NCBI GenBank assembly: GCA_050744865.1 | Contig: JBOGHW010000062.1 | Coordinates: forward strand, 20,566 to 84,565 | Reading direction: 5' to 3' | DNA: 64,000 nucleotides | Source of the DNA: JAKACA01 sp050744865 | GTDB taxonomy: Bacteria > Actinomycetota > Acidimicrobiia > Acidimicrobiales > Bog-793 | Shown here: positions 36,013 through 44,615 of the stretch, in pieces | How the letters are laid out: each line of letters starts with the position of its first letter | How positions within the stretch are numbered: the first letter of the stretch is position 1 | Translations under genes and position numbers: made by a program | Notes under the pieces: model-generated | The model's database searches: none | Seen by the model: only the letters and a program-made list of their open reading frames with translations | Told to the model about the DNA's origin: nothing

Positions 36013-36103
36013 ACTGGCGTCGATCCTGGGGTTGGTTGCCGCTACGTGGCCGGCGCCGCGAGCGGCGAGGCTCGACATGCTCACTGCGATCGCTGCCGAG
36101 TAG
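35985..36103 (+). pseudogene. C-terminal tail of an FtsX-like permease
   Basis: The plus-strand frame YELWLAFFILASIL followed by GLVAATWPAPRAARLDMLTA and IAAE-stop has the form of the last helix and the P-x-x-RAARLD-x-L-x-A-I-x-x-E ending of FtsX/MacB-like permeases. No upstream part is recognisable, so this is a fragment. Confidence 0.5.
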
Positions 36104-36121
36104 TCGAGCCTGTGCCTGTCC

Positions 36122-36643
36122 TCAGGAGTGGTTCCGAGGGACCGAGGTGGGCCGGTTCACGCGCCGATTCCGGCCGCCGCCCGGAAACGTACGTCCGGCG
36201 GTCCAGCTCGCCCGCAGCGGAGGTTCGGGCGAGAGGGAGACGACCAACCTGCCGGCAGCAATACCCAGAGTCAGGCAAGGCAGCACAGCGACGAGAGAGC
36301 CGAGCTTCTCCAGGGATCGAGTCATCGTCTGGCGCCCGATCTCGCCTTCGTCGACGGCGGCGTGGTCCTCGACCGGTGGTCTGCGCTCGACGAACTCGGT
36401 GACGGCTGTCAGGTCGCCGTCCGGCACCCACCTGTGGTGCGGGCTCAGTTCGAACCTGTCCCCTCCCGGCATGCAGGACCGAGTCGGGGTGGACACCGCG
36501 TAGCATCCTGGAACCTTCGAGCTCGGTGTGCCGGCACGGGTCAACCAGCAGTCCGACGACCTAGACGGCCGCAGCTTGCATCCGCCAGGACAACTCCAGG
36601 TAGCCAACGGGCTGGTCGAACCGACATTTTGAGAGTCAGTCAC
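36122..36643 (-). CDS. Uncharacterised Cys-rich protein with one membrane segment
   Basis: GTG 36643 has AGGAGG 5 nt upstream, the best reason to take this 173-aa frame seriously. The first 60 residues hold five cysteines (SCPGGCK, DCW, GCY, SCMPGG). A charged stretch follows, then one hydrophobic segment (LGSLVAVLPCLTLGIAAGRLVV). The last about 30 residues are encoded by inverted-repeat copy B, so the native C-terminus may have been replaced. I do not recognise the family. Confidence 0.35.
   Translation of the reverse strand: MTDSQNVGSTSPLATWSCPGGCKLRPSRSSDCWLTRAGTPSSKVPGCYAVSTPTRSCMPGGDRFELSPHHRWVPDGDLTAVTEFVERRPPVEDHAAVDEGEIGRQTMTRSLEKLGSLVAVLPCLTLGIAAGRLVVSLSPEPPLRASWTAGRTFPGGGRNRRVNRPTSVPRNHS
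36142..36213 (-). repeat. Inverted repeat copy B (about 72 bp)
   Basis: This is the reverse-complement partner of 34757-34822. Together they bracket the orphan response regulator and the permease tail. The plus-strand translations of the pair share RGGP-x-HAP and KRTSGGP, which shows how close the copies are. Confidence 0.55.
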
Positions 36644-36761
36644 TGTGTCCTCCTGTGGAGTCCGTACGCTCTTAAAGACGATGCCAAGGCCAAAGACTCA
36701 TCGGTGGAAGCCGGCGTGGCGGAGCTGGGGTACCCCGTTCTGCAGTGACGGCGCGCTCCGC

Positions 36762-37421
36762 CTACGCAGCCGCCATCAAACCGGACTCGTAGGCGATCAC
36801 CACGAGCTGTGCCCGGTCACGGGCACCGAGCTTGGCCAGCAACCTGCTGACATGAGTCTTCGCGGTCGCCGCGCTCATGTGCAGCTCCTCGGAGATCTCG
36901 CTGTTCGACCGTCCCCTGGCGACGAGCACGAGGACTTCTCGCTCGCGCGGAGTGATGTTGTCGAGAGCGCCGTTCTGCTTCACGATCGGAGCTTGCCGCC
37001 CGGCGAACTCGGCAATGAGCGTCTTGGTGATACTGGGTGACAACAAGGCGTTCCCGGCGGCGATCACCCTGATCGCCTCGAGCAAATCTTCGGGCGGAGT
37101 GTCCTTCAGGAGGAAGCCGCTGGCTCCTGCCCGCAGAGCGTCGTAGACGTACTCGTCGAGGTCGAAGGTAGTGAGTATGAGGACACGAGTGTGTCTCGCC
37201 TCCGGCGAGCTCACGATCTGCCGGGTCGCCTCGATGCCGTCCATCTCAGGCATCCTGATGTCCATGAGAATGACGTCGGGCCGCACTTCTCGCGCGACCC
37301 GCACGGCGTCGCGGCCGTTGGCGGCGTCGCCCCGCACCTCAAGGTCGTCCGACGAGTCGACGAGCACCTTGAATCCGGCCCGCACGAGGGCCTGGTCGTC
37401 TACGACCACCACTCCGATCAC
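36762..37421 (-). CDS. NarL/LuxR-type response regulator of a two-component pair
   Basis: The 219-aa protein starts at GTG 37421, overlapping the kinase stop by GTGA. The receiver has VVVDDQALVRAG, the Asp in VILMDIRMPEMDG, and the Lys in LLKDTPPEDL. The HTH is ITPREREVLVLVARGRSNSEISEELHMSAATAKTHVSRLLAKL. It should act on the 16-bp palindrome at 38698-38713. Confidence 0.9.
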   Translation of the reverse strand: MIGVVVVDDQALVRAGFKVLVDSSDDLEVRGDAANGRDAVRVAREVRPDVILMDIRMPEMDGIEATRQIVSSPEARHTRVLILTTFDLDEYVYDALRAGASGFLLKDTPPEDLLEAIRVIAAGNALLSPSITKTLIAEFAGRQAPIVKQNGALDNITPREREVLVLVARGRSNSEISEELHMSAATAKTHVSRLLAKLGARDRAQLVVIAYESGLMAAA

Positions 37422-38677
37422 GATGCGGAGAGCGACTCGAGAGGAAACTTCGCAAGCACACGCCACCCGCCCTCGGGCCGTGGGGCTGCCAGCAGCGACC
37501 CGTGGAACATCGCCACACGCTCGCGCATCCCGACGATCCCATGGTGCGCCTCGTGGCTGTGGCCGCCGGCAGGGACAGCCGCAGCGTGCGCTCCACGCCC
37601 GTCGTCGTTCACTTCCAGCACAAGTGCGCTCGGCTCGTCACGGATCTCGATGCTCACCGTTGCCGGGCCGGCGTGCTTGACCACATTCGTCAGAGCCTCT
37701 TGGGCGATACGGTAGATCGACAGCTCGACAGTCGGCGCCAGCGCTCTGGCCGTCACCGCGCCGGCGTCGAGTTTGACTGTGTAGCCGGCCAGCCTGACCT
37801 GCTCGACCAAGTGGCCCAAGGCCGAGATCCCGGGCGCCGGAGCAAGATCTGCAGGCACTCCGTCGTCGCGGCGGAGGACCCCGAGCATCCGCCGCAGCTC
37901 GTTCAGAGTGTCGCGGCTTGTTGCCTCGATGGCTGCCAGTGCCTTCTTCGCCTCGGCCGGCTGAGTCTCGATTACGTGGCGCCCGACACCGGATTGCACG
38001 GCGATGACGCTCAGGCTGTGGGCAACGACGTCGTGGAGCTCGCGGGCGATTTGCAGCCGCTCTTCCGCAACTGAGCGCTGAGCGCGCTCGAGCGCCTCCC
38101 GCTGGCGCTGTGCGGCTTGCTCGGCCAACCCTGCCACATACACCCGCCGCACCCGCACGCTGTCGCCGACGAACCAGGCAGCCGTCGCCGCTACGACGCC
38201 GAGGGCAACTGGGCCGTTCGGCTGCCGGACGCCAAGGCTCGCCACACTCGTTGCGATGATGGCGGCATTGGCGAGGAAGAGGGCCGGGATGGACTTGCGC
38301 CGGTTGCAGACAGAGGCGACCTGGTACATCGGCACGGCGATGAATGGCTCGGGCGCCCAGGTTTGGTGGGAAACGGTCGCAAAGGCGATCCCAACTGTCA
38401 CAAGGACGAGCGCCGGTAGTGGTATCCATCTCCTGATGGCCAGGGACAGGCCGGCGAGAACGAGCGCGAGCTGGTCGGCAGGACCCATCCCTCGGAGCTG
38501 GGAGGCCAACAGGAATACCAGCACCGCCGCCAACGTGACGTCGAGCACCTCGAGCTGTCTCGGAGTGACTCGGTGGAGCAGTGGCGGCCGCGGTCCAGGC
38601 TCGGCCGCTCCTCGACTCGAGTGACGTCCTTCACCCACATGATCGACGCTACAGAGATACGGGGGTGAAGTCATCAT
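37418..38677 (-). CDS. NarL-type sensor histidine kinase
   Basis: The 419-aa protein has five or six N-terminal helices (about residues 45-180) with short loops, so it probably senses within the membrane. A coiled linker is followed by the HisKA_3 box ARELHDVVAHSLSVIAVQSG and an HATPase domain (YRIAQEALTNVVKHA, VNDDGRGA, HGIVGMRERV). A later GTG or ATG start is possible in the first 35 residues. It is paired with the regulator downstream and divergent from an ABC-2 exporter, the DesK/LiaS-like layout for drug or envelope stress. Confidence 0.9.
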   Translation of the reverse strand: MMTSPPYLCSVDHVGEGRHSSRGAAEPGPRPPLLHRVTPRQLEVLDVTLAAVLVFLLASQLRGMGPADQLALVLAGLSLAIRRWIPLPALVLVTVGIAFATVSHQTWAPEPFIAVPMYQVASVCNRRKSIPALFLANAAIIATSVASLGVRQPNGPVALGVVAATAAWFVGDSVRVRRVYVAGLAEQAAQRQREALERAQRSVAEERLQIARELHDVVAHSLSVIAVQSGVGRHVIETQPAEAKKALAAIEATSRDTLNELRRMLGVLRRDDGVPADLAPAPGISALGHLVEQVRLAGYTVKLDAGAVTARALAPTVELSIYRIAQEALTNVVKHAGPATVSIEIRDEPSALVLEVNDDGRGAHAAAVPAGGHSHEAHHGIVGMRERVAMFHGSLLAAPRPEGGWRVLAKFPLESLSAS

Positions 38678-38697
38678 CCCAGTGGGGTTACGGAAGC

Positions 38698-38713
38698 TAC
38701 ATCCCGGGATGTA
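38698..38713. promoter_or_regulatory. 16-bp perfect palindrome between kinase and ABC exporter
   Basis: TACATCCCGGGATGTA is a perfect palindrome. It lies 21 bp upstream of the kinase ATG and 160 bp upstream of the ABC ATPase start, in the only spacer between these divergent operons. Its size and symmetry fit a dimeric NarL-type regulator. Confidence 0.7.
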
Positions 38714-38873
38714 CGCGCGGCGGCATCAAGGGCGTTTGCGTACCACCCTGGTTGTAGGCGAGAAATGGACTGTGAGGCGACGACTGAGGCCGGTTTTGGT
38801 GCCAACATCATAGGAACCGTATGCCGTCGTCTGGCGGAGAGTGAAGAGAGCCTCGAATGACTGGGAGTGGTGG

Positions 38874-39860
38874 ATGACAGGAGCCGATCCAACCGGGGCA
38901 GTGGCTGAGCGCCGCCGGGGGCTGGCCGAGAGCCAGTGGGCCGTAGAGACGCACGGCTTGACCAAGCGTTTCGGGGACAACGTTGCCGTCAATGGCGTGG
39001 AGCTGCTCGTCCCACGCGGCAGCGCCTTCGGCTACCTCGGTCCGAACGGTGCCGGCAAGACGACGCTCATCCGGGTGCTCCTCGGTCTGACGCAGGCCGA
39101 CGCCGGCACGATGTCCCTGCTCGGGTACCCCGTGCCGAAGCAACGCGACCGTGCCTTGGCGCGCGTCGGCGCCATCGTCGACGAGCCACGGTTCCACCAT
39201 CATCTGACGGGCCGGCAGAACCTGAGCCTGCTCGCCGCCGCCCGCGAGCCTGCGGCCCGAGGCCGGATAGATCAGGCGCTTGAGCGCGTCGGGATCCTTC
39301 ACCGGGCCAACGACAAGGTGTCCAAGTACTCCCTGGGCATGCGCCAGCGCCTCGGCGTGGCCGCCTGCCTGATAGGTGACCCGCAGCTGTTGGTTCTCGA
39401 CGAGCCGATGAACGGGCTCGACCCGGGGGGCATGCAGGACATGCGGGAGATGATCCTGTCCCTCACGGCCGAGGGCCGCACCGTCGTGCTGTCGTCTCAC
39501 CTCCTCGACGAGGTCGAGCGAACCTGCGACGCCGTCGCCATCGTCGACAGGGGCAACGTCATCCGCCAGGGCCCGATCTCCGAGCTCCTGGCAGGCACGT
39601 CAGTCGTGATCCAAGTCGAGTGCTCTGATCCGGAGCTGGCTCGACGACTGTTGCAGCGCACGACGCTCGGCTCACATGTGGACGCCGGGGAACTCGGGAT
39701 AAGCGTCACGCTTCCGGCAGGTGCGGGACGAGACGCAGCTGCCGAGATCGCCCGCGTCCTCGTAGAAGGAGGTGTGGCGATCTACAGGCTGCAACCGATC
39801 CAGACATCGCTGGAGTCTTGGTTCTTGCAGGTGACGAGCCGACTGGGGGCATCAGAATGA
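38874..39860 (+). CDS. ABC-2 type exporter ATPase (DrrA-like)
   Basis: The 328-aa protein is taken from ATG 38874 (GGGAG 6 nt upstream) rather than the GTG at 38841. It has GPNGAGKTT, the signature YSLGMRQRLGVAACLIGDPQLLVLDEPMNGLDP and the H-loop LSSHLLDEVE. A C-terminal about 80-residue domain is typical of drug-exporter ATPases. It overlaps the permease gene by ATGA. Confidence 0.92.
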   Translation: MTGADPTGAVAERRRGLAESQWAVETHGLTKRFGDNVAVNGVELLVPRGSAFGYLGPNGAGKTTLIRVLLGLTQADAGTMSLLGYPVPKQRDRALARVGAIVDEPRFHHHLTGRQNLSLLAAAREPAARGRIDQALERVGILHRANDKVSKYSLGMRQRLGVAACLIGDPQLLVLDEPMNGLDPGGMQDMREMILSLTAEGRTVVLSSHLLDEVERTCDAVAIVDRGNVIRQGPISELLAGTSVVIQVECSDPELARRLLQRTTLGSHVDAGELGISVTLPAGAGRDAAAEIARVLVEGGVAIYRLQPIQTSLESWFLQVTSRLGASE

Positions 39861-41056
39861 CGACGACCGAGGCCAGCGCTCCGGCGCCGACCTGGGCGGG
39901 TGCATCGGGCGAGAGGGCGCCGGATCACAGGGGGTCGTTCATACCTAGCTGGAGCATGATCACATCGCGGATCATGGAGCTTCGCAAACGGCGGGGCCTC
40001 ATGATCGCCTTGGCGGCCGTGACCATCGGCATCCCGACGGTCTTCCTCCTGGTTCGGCTGCTCTCCCACGCCTTCGACCCGAAGTCGTACGGGCCTGCAG
40101 GCGGCTACACGATCTTCACGGCCCTTGTCGCCGGGGTGCTTTACGTGTTCGGCTTCATCGTTGCCGCCACGCTCGGGTGCACCGCAGGCTCCTCTGACCT
40201 GGGCGATGGCATGTTTCGCCACCTTGTCGTGACGGGCCGTTCGCGGCTTGCTCTCTACCTGGCACGCATTCCCGCCGGCCTGGCCATCATCTGGTCGATG
40301 GTGGCAGCCGGCTTCATCATCGTCTGTGCCGTTTGTGTCTTCGCGGCGCCGACGAGCATCAGCGATAACGGCATGAACGTGCCGGCGAACCTCTCGCAGA
40401 AGCAATTCGAGGCATGGGCAGTGGCCCACGCTGACCACGTCATCTGCTTCTTCCCCTTCTATGGAGGGCCACAGTCGACCGGCCCTCAAATCGGCAACGT
40501 CAATTGCGGGCCGTACGGGAACAGCTTGGTACTGTCAGGTTCCACAACTGCCAGTGGAAGCCCCCTGACTGCGGCCGACGTCAGGGCCTTCGCCGTCACC
40601 ATCGCCCGGCAGAACTACCGCGCCTACTCAGAGATCTTCCTCTACCCTTCGGACTCGCTGATGATCAAGAGCGGGTTGTGGATCGAGCTCGAAGCAAGCA
40701 TCGGCTTCCTCGTCGGCTTGGGTCTTGCCTCGCTGATCGGCCAGAGAACCGTGTCGGTCATCTTGATGATCGTCCTCGAGATCATCCTCACACCGATCTT
40801 CTCCAGGGCGAACATCCCGCATCTCATCAACGGGCAAAGATCCATCGTGGGCGTCGCCATGGCCCACATCGAACCTGGGGCTCTCCCGCTCGTCTTCGGT
40901 GGGCAGGGTGGAGGCGGCGGCCCGGGCGGCGGTCCCGGCGGAGGCCGAGCCGTGCTCGTGCCCGAGACTACCCACCAAGCCATAATCGTCATCGGCGCCT
41001 GGATCGTGGTCTGGACGGCCCTCGGGGCGTGGCGGATGATGACGCGGGACGCTTAA
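39857..41056 (+). CDS. ABC-2 type exporter permease
   Basis: The 399-aa membrane protein has six helices, a large polar loop of about 110 residues between helices 3 and 4 (about 155-270), and a Gly-rich stretch (GGQGGGGGPGGGPGGG, about 353-368) before the last helix. The start codon lies inside the ATPase stop. It pairs with the DrrA-like ATPase; the cargo is unknown, and regulation by the divergent two-component system is likely. Confidence 0.85.
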   Translation: MTTTEASAPAPTWAGASGERAPDHRGSFIPSWSMITSRIMELRKRRGLMIALAAVTIGIPTVFLLVRLLSHAFDPKSYGPAGGYTIFTALVAGVLYVFGFIVAATLGCTAGSSDLGDGMFRHLVVTGRSRLALYLARIPAGLAIIWSMVAAGFIIVCAVCVFAAPTSISDNGMNVPANLSQKQFEAWAVAHADHVICFFPFYGGPQSTGPQIGNVNCGPYGNSLVLSGSTTASGSPLTAADVRAFAVTIARQNYRAYSEIFLYPSDSLMIKSGLWIELEASIGFLVGLGLASLIGQRTVSVILMIVLEIILTPIFSRANIPHLINGQRSIVGVAMAHIEPGALPLVFGGQGGGGGPGGGPGGGRAVLVPETTHQAIIVIGAWIVVWTALGAWRMMTRDA

Positions 41057-41106
41057 CGGGGCGGTACCTTCGTATTCGGCTCGACCGAACGGAGGTGCGG
41101 AGCCGT

Positions 41107-41835
41107 ATGACTTGTCAACTCGTGGCGCTTTGTGTCGATGCCAACGACCCGCTCCGTCTGGCCCACTTCTGGGAAGGCGTCCTCGGTTGGGAGATGGTCG
41201 ACGATTCCAAGGGAGGCATTGCGCTCCAGCCGACCGACGACACGGGGTTCCGCATCCGGTTCCTTCCAACTGAGGACCAGAAGGCCGGCCAGAACCAGAT
41301 GCACTTCGACCTGACGAGCACGTCCCTCGAGGACCAGCAGCAGACGGTGGCGAGGTCGCTTCGACTAGGCGGCCGGCACATCGACGTCGGTCAACGCCCC
41401 GAGGAGGGCCATGTCGTGCTGGCAGACCCCGAAGGCAACGAGTTCTGCGTCATCGAGCCTGGCAACAACTTCCTCGCCGGCTGCGGGTTCGTCGGAGCGC
41501 TCGCGAGCGACGGGTCGCAGGAGGTCGGGTACTTCTGGAGCGAGGCGCTGGGTTGGCCGTTGGTCTGGGACCAGGACCAAGAGACCGCTGTTCGTTCGCC
41601 GCAGGGCGGTCCCAAGATCACCTGGGGCGGTCCGCCGCTCACGGCGAAGACCGGGAAGTACCGGCTGCATTTCGACCTCGCGCCGTCCGTCGATGGTGAT
41701 CAGCAAGCAGAGGTCGACCGTCTCGTCTCGCTCGGGGCGAGCCGCGTCGACATCGGCCAGGGCGACGTCACCTGGGTCGTCATGGCCGATCCCGATGGCC
41801 ATGAGTTCTGCGTGACGACCGGCGACGCTAAGTGA
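41107..41835 (+). CDS. Two-module VOC (glyoxalase-like) protein
   Basis: The 242-aa protein starts at ATG 41107. It repeats the same about 115-residue unit: CVDANDPLRLAHFWEGVLGWEMV...VLADPEGNEFCVIEPG, then EVGYFWSEALGWPLVWD...VVMADPDGHEFCVTTG. The FCV ending is typical of the actinobacterial glyoxalase-like group. The long upstream frame back to 40504 is the permease read out of frame. Confidence 0.85.
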   Translation: MTCQLVALCVDANDPLRLAHFWEGVLGWEMVDDSKGGIALQPTDDTGFRIRFLPTEDQKAGQNQMHFDLTSTSLEDQQQTVARSLRLGGRHIDVGQRPEEGHVVLADPEGNEFCVIEPGNNFLAGCGFVGALASDGSQEVGYFWSEALGWPLVWDQDQETAVRSPQGGPKITWGGPPLTAKTGKYRLHFDLAPSVDGDQQAEVDRLVSLGASRVDIGQGDVTWVVMADPDGHEFCVTTGDAK

Positions 41836-41989
41836 AGTCGTCAGGAGCGAGCTCGGCGACGAGCTTGCGTAACCGGTCCTCGCTCTCGTCGCGGATCGGG
41901 CGCACCTCCTCGATCGGCTTGCCGGCAGGATCGGGCAGACCCCAGTTCTCGTACCGCTTACCCGGGTAGACGGGGCACGAATCGCCATC
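41828..41989 (-). pseudogene. C-terminal fragment of an arsenate reductase (LMW-PTPase type)
   Basis: About 54 codons read DGDSCPVYPGKRYENW then GLPDPAGKPIEEVRPIRDE, followed by a helix and a stop. This matches the end of thioredoxin/mycoredoxin-type ArsC (C-P-x-x-P-G-K-R-Y-x-x-W...DP-G...VRPIRDE). The catalytic N-terminal P-loop is missing; the fragment starts within 20 bp of the aquaporin stop. Aquaporin and arsC commonly form one arsenic operon, so this is probably the broken end of such an operon. Confidence 0.75.
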
Positions 41990-42005
41990 TCTGCTCCACC
42001 GGCGC

Positions 42006-42848
42006 TCACACTGTCTCCTCCTGGGCGGCAGTGGCGACTGTCAGGTCATACTCCTGGCGGGCTCCCTGGTTGCTGTCGTGCGCCGACTCCGCGGCCGCCA
42101 CTTGGAGGTGCGGGACTGCGACCTCTGCCACCCCCACCGCCAGGACGCCGGAATACAAGGTCTTGACGAGGAGAAGACCGAGCACGGCGCCGACGACTTC
42201 GCCGCCGACATAGACAGGGACCGAGCTCGGGGCGATGCCGGCGAAACTGTCGGTCAACATGCGCCCGATCGCGATGGCCGGGTTGGCGAAGCTGGTGGAG
42301 CTCGTGAAGAAGTAGGCGGCGCCGATGTAGGCACCGACTGCGGCCGGCGCATTTCGGCTTCTGCCGGTGCGGGCGAGGGAGAAGATCACGAGCAGCAGAC
42401 CGACGGTCGCCACGACCTCGGCAAGGAAGTGCGCGCCGGAGGCTCGATGCTTGGTCGAGAGGGTGACGGCAGCCTCTCCGAACATGAGGTTGGCGACGAC
42501 GGCGCCCCCAACGCAGCCTGCGACCTGGGCCGGTAGGTAGGCGAGGGCGTGAGCCCAGCGAAGGCCACCGGAGGCGGCGTCGACGAAAGAGACGACCGGG
42601 TTGAAGTGCCCGCCGGAGACCGGGCCGAACATCAAGGTGATGGCGAAGAGCCCGGCCGCCGTGGCAGAGGCGTTCTCGAACAGCTCGAGACCGGCGGCTC
42701 CCGGCGACAGCTGCTGGGCGGCGATCCCCGAGCCGACGACGACTGCTGCGAGGAAGGCACTCCCGAGGCCTTCGGCCAGGAGCCTCCGCCAGAGGGCGAT
42801 CTCGTCGATCTCTGGCGCTCGAAGGCGTGTCCCCTGGCTCAGCAGCAA
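42006..42848 (-). CDS. MIP/aquaporin-family channel of an arsenic cluster (AqpS-like)
   Basis: The protein of about 280 aa has six helices and two half-helix motifs, GGHFNPVVSF (NPV instead of NPA) and SSTSFANPAIAIGR (NPA). The TTG 42848 start lies inside the end of arsI, and a later start is possible. In bacteria such channels next to arsC-type genes conduct arsenite or methylarsenite out of the cell. The truncated arsC follows and arsI precedes it. Confidence 0.8.
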   Translation of the reverse strand: MLLSQGTRLRAPEIDEIALWRRLLAEGLGSAFLAAVVVGSGIAAQQLSPGAAGLELFENASATAAGLFAITLMFGPVSGGHFNPVVSFVDAASGGLRWAHALAYLPAQVAGCVGGAVVANLMFGEAAVTLSTKHRASGAHFLAEVVATVGLLLVIFSLARTGRSRNAPAAVGAYIGAAYFFTSSTSFANPAIAIGRMLTDSFAGIAPSSVPVYVGGEVVGAVLGLLLVKTLYSGVLAVGVAEVAVPHLQVAAAESAHDSNQGARQEYDLTVATAAQEETV

Positions 42849-43300
42849 GATGGCGCCGAGGCCGCCGACAACAAGTCAGGCTCGCAGCAACGCCCGTCCC
42901 CGGCGATGCCGGACTCGACCGGAGCATCGGCGAGCACGGCGTAGACCTCCCAGGGCGCCCCGTCGGGGTCGTGCACCCAGACCTTGTCCTGCAAGGCATA
43001 GCAACAAGTCGTTTGCTCCCGGACCTCGGTGTCGAGCCCCCCACGGGAGAGACGGCTTGTAGCGTCAGCCACCTCCTCGGGTGAGGAGACCTCCACACCG
43101 AGGTGGTTGAGCGCACCGGCAACGCCTTCGGCTCGCGCATCAACCTGCTCGATGAGGACAAGCTTGAGCGGTGGATCGGCGATGGCAAAGTTGGCGTAGC
43201 CAGGACGAACCTTGGCCGGCTCGGAAGCAAAGAGCTTCGAGTAGAAGTGGATCGCCGCCTCTAGGTCAGACACGTTCAGGGCGAGTTGTACACGCGACAT
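42839..43300 (-). CDS. arsI: ArsI/CadI-family VOC protein (C-As lyase-like)
   Basis: The 153-aa protein starts at ATG 43300 behind GGAGGAG. It has MSRVQLALNVSDLEAAIHFYSKLFASEPAKVRPGYANFAI, then LNHLGVEV, and the conserved TTCCYALQDKVWVHDPDGAPWEVY with the vicinal cysteines that bind trivalent organoarsenicals in ArsI. The C-terminal SCC may add thiols. ArsI cleaves methylarsenite to arsenite with O2. The promoter upstream carries ArsR-type boxes. Confidence 0.85.
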   Translation of the reverse strand: MSRVQLALNVSDLEAAIHFYSKLFASEPAKVRPGYANFAIADPPLKLVLIEQVDARAEGVAGALNHLGVEVSSPEEVADATSRLSRGGLDTEVREQTTCCYALQDKVWVHDPDGAPWEVYAVLADAPVESGIAGDGRCCEPDLLSAASAPSCC

Positions 43301-43318
43301 CGGGCTCTCCTCCAGTAG

Positions 43319-43366
43319 ATTGATCAGCATCGATGTAAGTATGCTCATCGTATCGACCGATGTCAA
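43319..43366 (-). promoter_or_regulatory. arsI promoter with two ArsR-type boxes
   Basis: The minus strand has -35 TTGACA (43361-43366) and -10 CATACT (43338-43343) at 17 bp. The plus strand shows box 1 ATTGATCAGCATCGAT (43319-43334) and box 2 TCGACCGATGTCAA (43353-43366). Close copies of both boxes occur upstream of arsR at 54261-54276 and 54295-54308, with the same 34-bp offset. Confidence 0.65.
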
Positions 43367-43406
43367 TATAAGCCGCCAGTACTCGCAGCTCGGTCATCAT
43401 GTCCGG

Positions 43407-43910
43407 ATGGTGTCGAGTGAGCAGGCGCTCAACATGATCGCGCTGCTTCAGGCGAGTGGAGTGCCGGCGTGGGTCGATGGCGGCTGGGGAGTAGACGCCC
43501 TCGTCGGGCACCAAACGAGAGCTCACGACGACCTTGACTTGGTCATTCCAGTGGGTGTCCTGCCGGCGTGTCGAAAGCTGCTGGAGGCCGACGGGTTCGT
43601 AGTGGAGAGGGATTGGCTCCCAACCGCCATCGCGTTCCGCCACGCAGATGGGAGGGGTATCGACCTACACCCGATCGATCCGACGCCGGACGGCGGAGGT
43701 GATCAGCTGCAACTTGACGGCGTTACGCGCTGGCACTACGCCGCTCCCGTCGCCGGCACGATCGATGGTGTCACCATCGGTTGTTGCAGCGTCGAGTGTC
43801 AAGTCACGTCGCACCTGGGATACGAGCCCGACGGCAAAGACCGTGCCGACATGGGTCACCTGGCCAGGATCTTCGATCTCCAGCTACCGCCGCCCTATGC
43901 ATCTGAATGA
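43407..43910 (+). CDS. Nucleotidyltransferase of the lincosamide/aminoglycoside-modifying type
   Basis: The 167-aa protein has the nucleotidyltransferase core VWVDGGWGVDALVGHQTRAHDDLDLVI (metal-binding Asp pair in HDDLD) and a third acidic strand GRGIDLHPI, as in LnuA/LinA-like and ANT(2'')-like enzymes. It starts at ATG 43407; upstream in-frame ATGs fall inside the ars boxes. Actual antibiotic modification is unproven. It is convergent with the ATP pyrophosphatase gene, overlapping 16 bp. Confidence 0.7.
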   Translation: MVSSEQALNMIALLQASGVPAWVDGGWGVDALVGHQTRAHDDLDLVIPVGVLPACRKLLEADGFVVERDWLPTAIAFRHADGRGIDLHPIDPTPDGGGDQLQLDGVTRWHYAAPVAGTIDGVTIGCCSVECQVTSHLGYEPDGKDRADMGHLARIFDLQLPPPYASE

Positions 43911-44608
43911 CGTGACGACGTGTCCGGCGAAGTGGCAGCCAGGACATCGGCGAAGACGAAGCCGTCACGCTCGACTATCTCGCCGAGGCTGACGCCGAGC
44001 CGGTGAGCAAAGCCGGGACCGTCGATGACGAACGTGTGGAATTCTCCGTTCTCACCGCACGGATCGACGCTGCTCGGCAGCTCCGCAATGAGTGCTTCGT
44101 CGTACCATCGGCCAGCGATCTCGCGCGGCGCCTGGGACGGATCCACGCAGGTGATCACTGCGCGGATCCCGCACGAGATCATCTCGAGCGCCAGCTCACG
44201 CGTCGGTGCTCGCCACAGGGGAAAGACCGGCGACAACCCCGTGCCAGCCAGCACTCGTTCCCGGTACTGGCGAACGTCCTCCAGGTAAAGGTCGCCGAAC
44301 ACCACGTGCTCGACACCAGCCTCTACGGCGGCCGCAACCGCGGCAGACATGATCTCCTCGTAAGCCTCGTTCGAGCAAGGCCACGGCAGCTCGATCACGT
44401 GCACGGGAAGCCCCAGGGATGCCGCTTGGGCTTCGAGCAGCTGGCGGCGAACAGCGTGCATCGCGACTCGGTCCGCCTGAGAGTTGAGCGTCGTCATCAG
44501 GCCCACGACGTTCAGATCGCCGGCTGATCGTGCCCTATGAAGGGCCAGCGTGCTGTCCTTGCCGCTCGACCAACTCATCCACGCCCGTGGTCGGGAATCA
44601 ACCTCCAT
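43895..44608 (-). CDS. Diphthine-ammonia ligase-like ATP pyrophosphatase (DUF71 family)
   Basis: The 237-aa protein starts at ATG 44608. The PP-loop is MSWSSGKDSTLAL; later segments GVEHVVFGDLYLEDVRQYRE, FPLWRAPTRELALEMI and GENGEFHTFVIDGPGF match the Dph6/DUF71 family, which amidates or thiolates substrates using ATP. Bacteria lack diphthamide, so another substrate is implied. It follows a DUF5522 gene by 7 bp, probably as one transcript. Confidence 0.8.
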   Translation of the reverse strand: MEVDSRPRAWMSWSSGKDSTLALHRARSAGDLNVVGLMTTLNSQADRVAMHAVRRQLLEAQAASLGLPVHVIELPWPCSNEAYEEIMSAAVAAAVEAGVEHVVFGDLYLEDVRQYRERVLAGTGLSPVFPLWRAPTRELALEMISCGIRAVITCVDPSQAPREIAGRWYDEALIAELPSSVDPCGENGEFHTFVIDGPGFAHRLGVSLGEIVERDGFVFADVLAATSPDTSSRHSDA

Positions 44609-44615
44609 CAGTCCT

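Noticed and set aside
40504..41106. Long upstream extension of the two-module VOC frame
   Set aside because: It is the ABC-2 permease read out of frame; ATG 41107 starts the recognisable fold.
41365..42009. 214-aa minus-strand frame
   Set aside because: It is mostly antisense to the VOC gene; the real signal on this strand is the arsC tail in a different frame.
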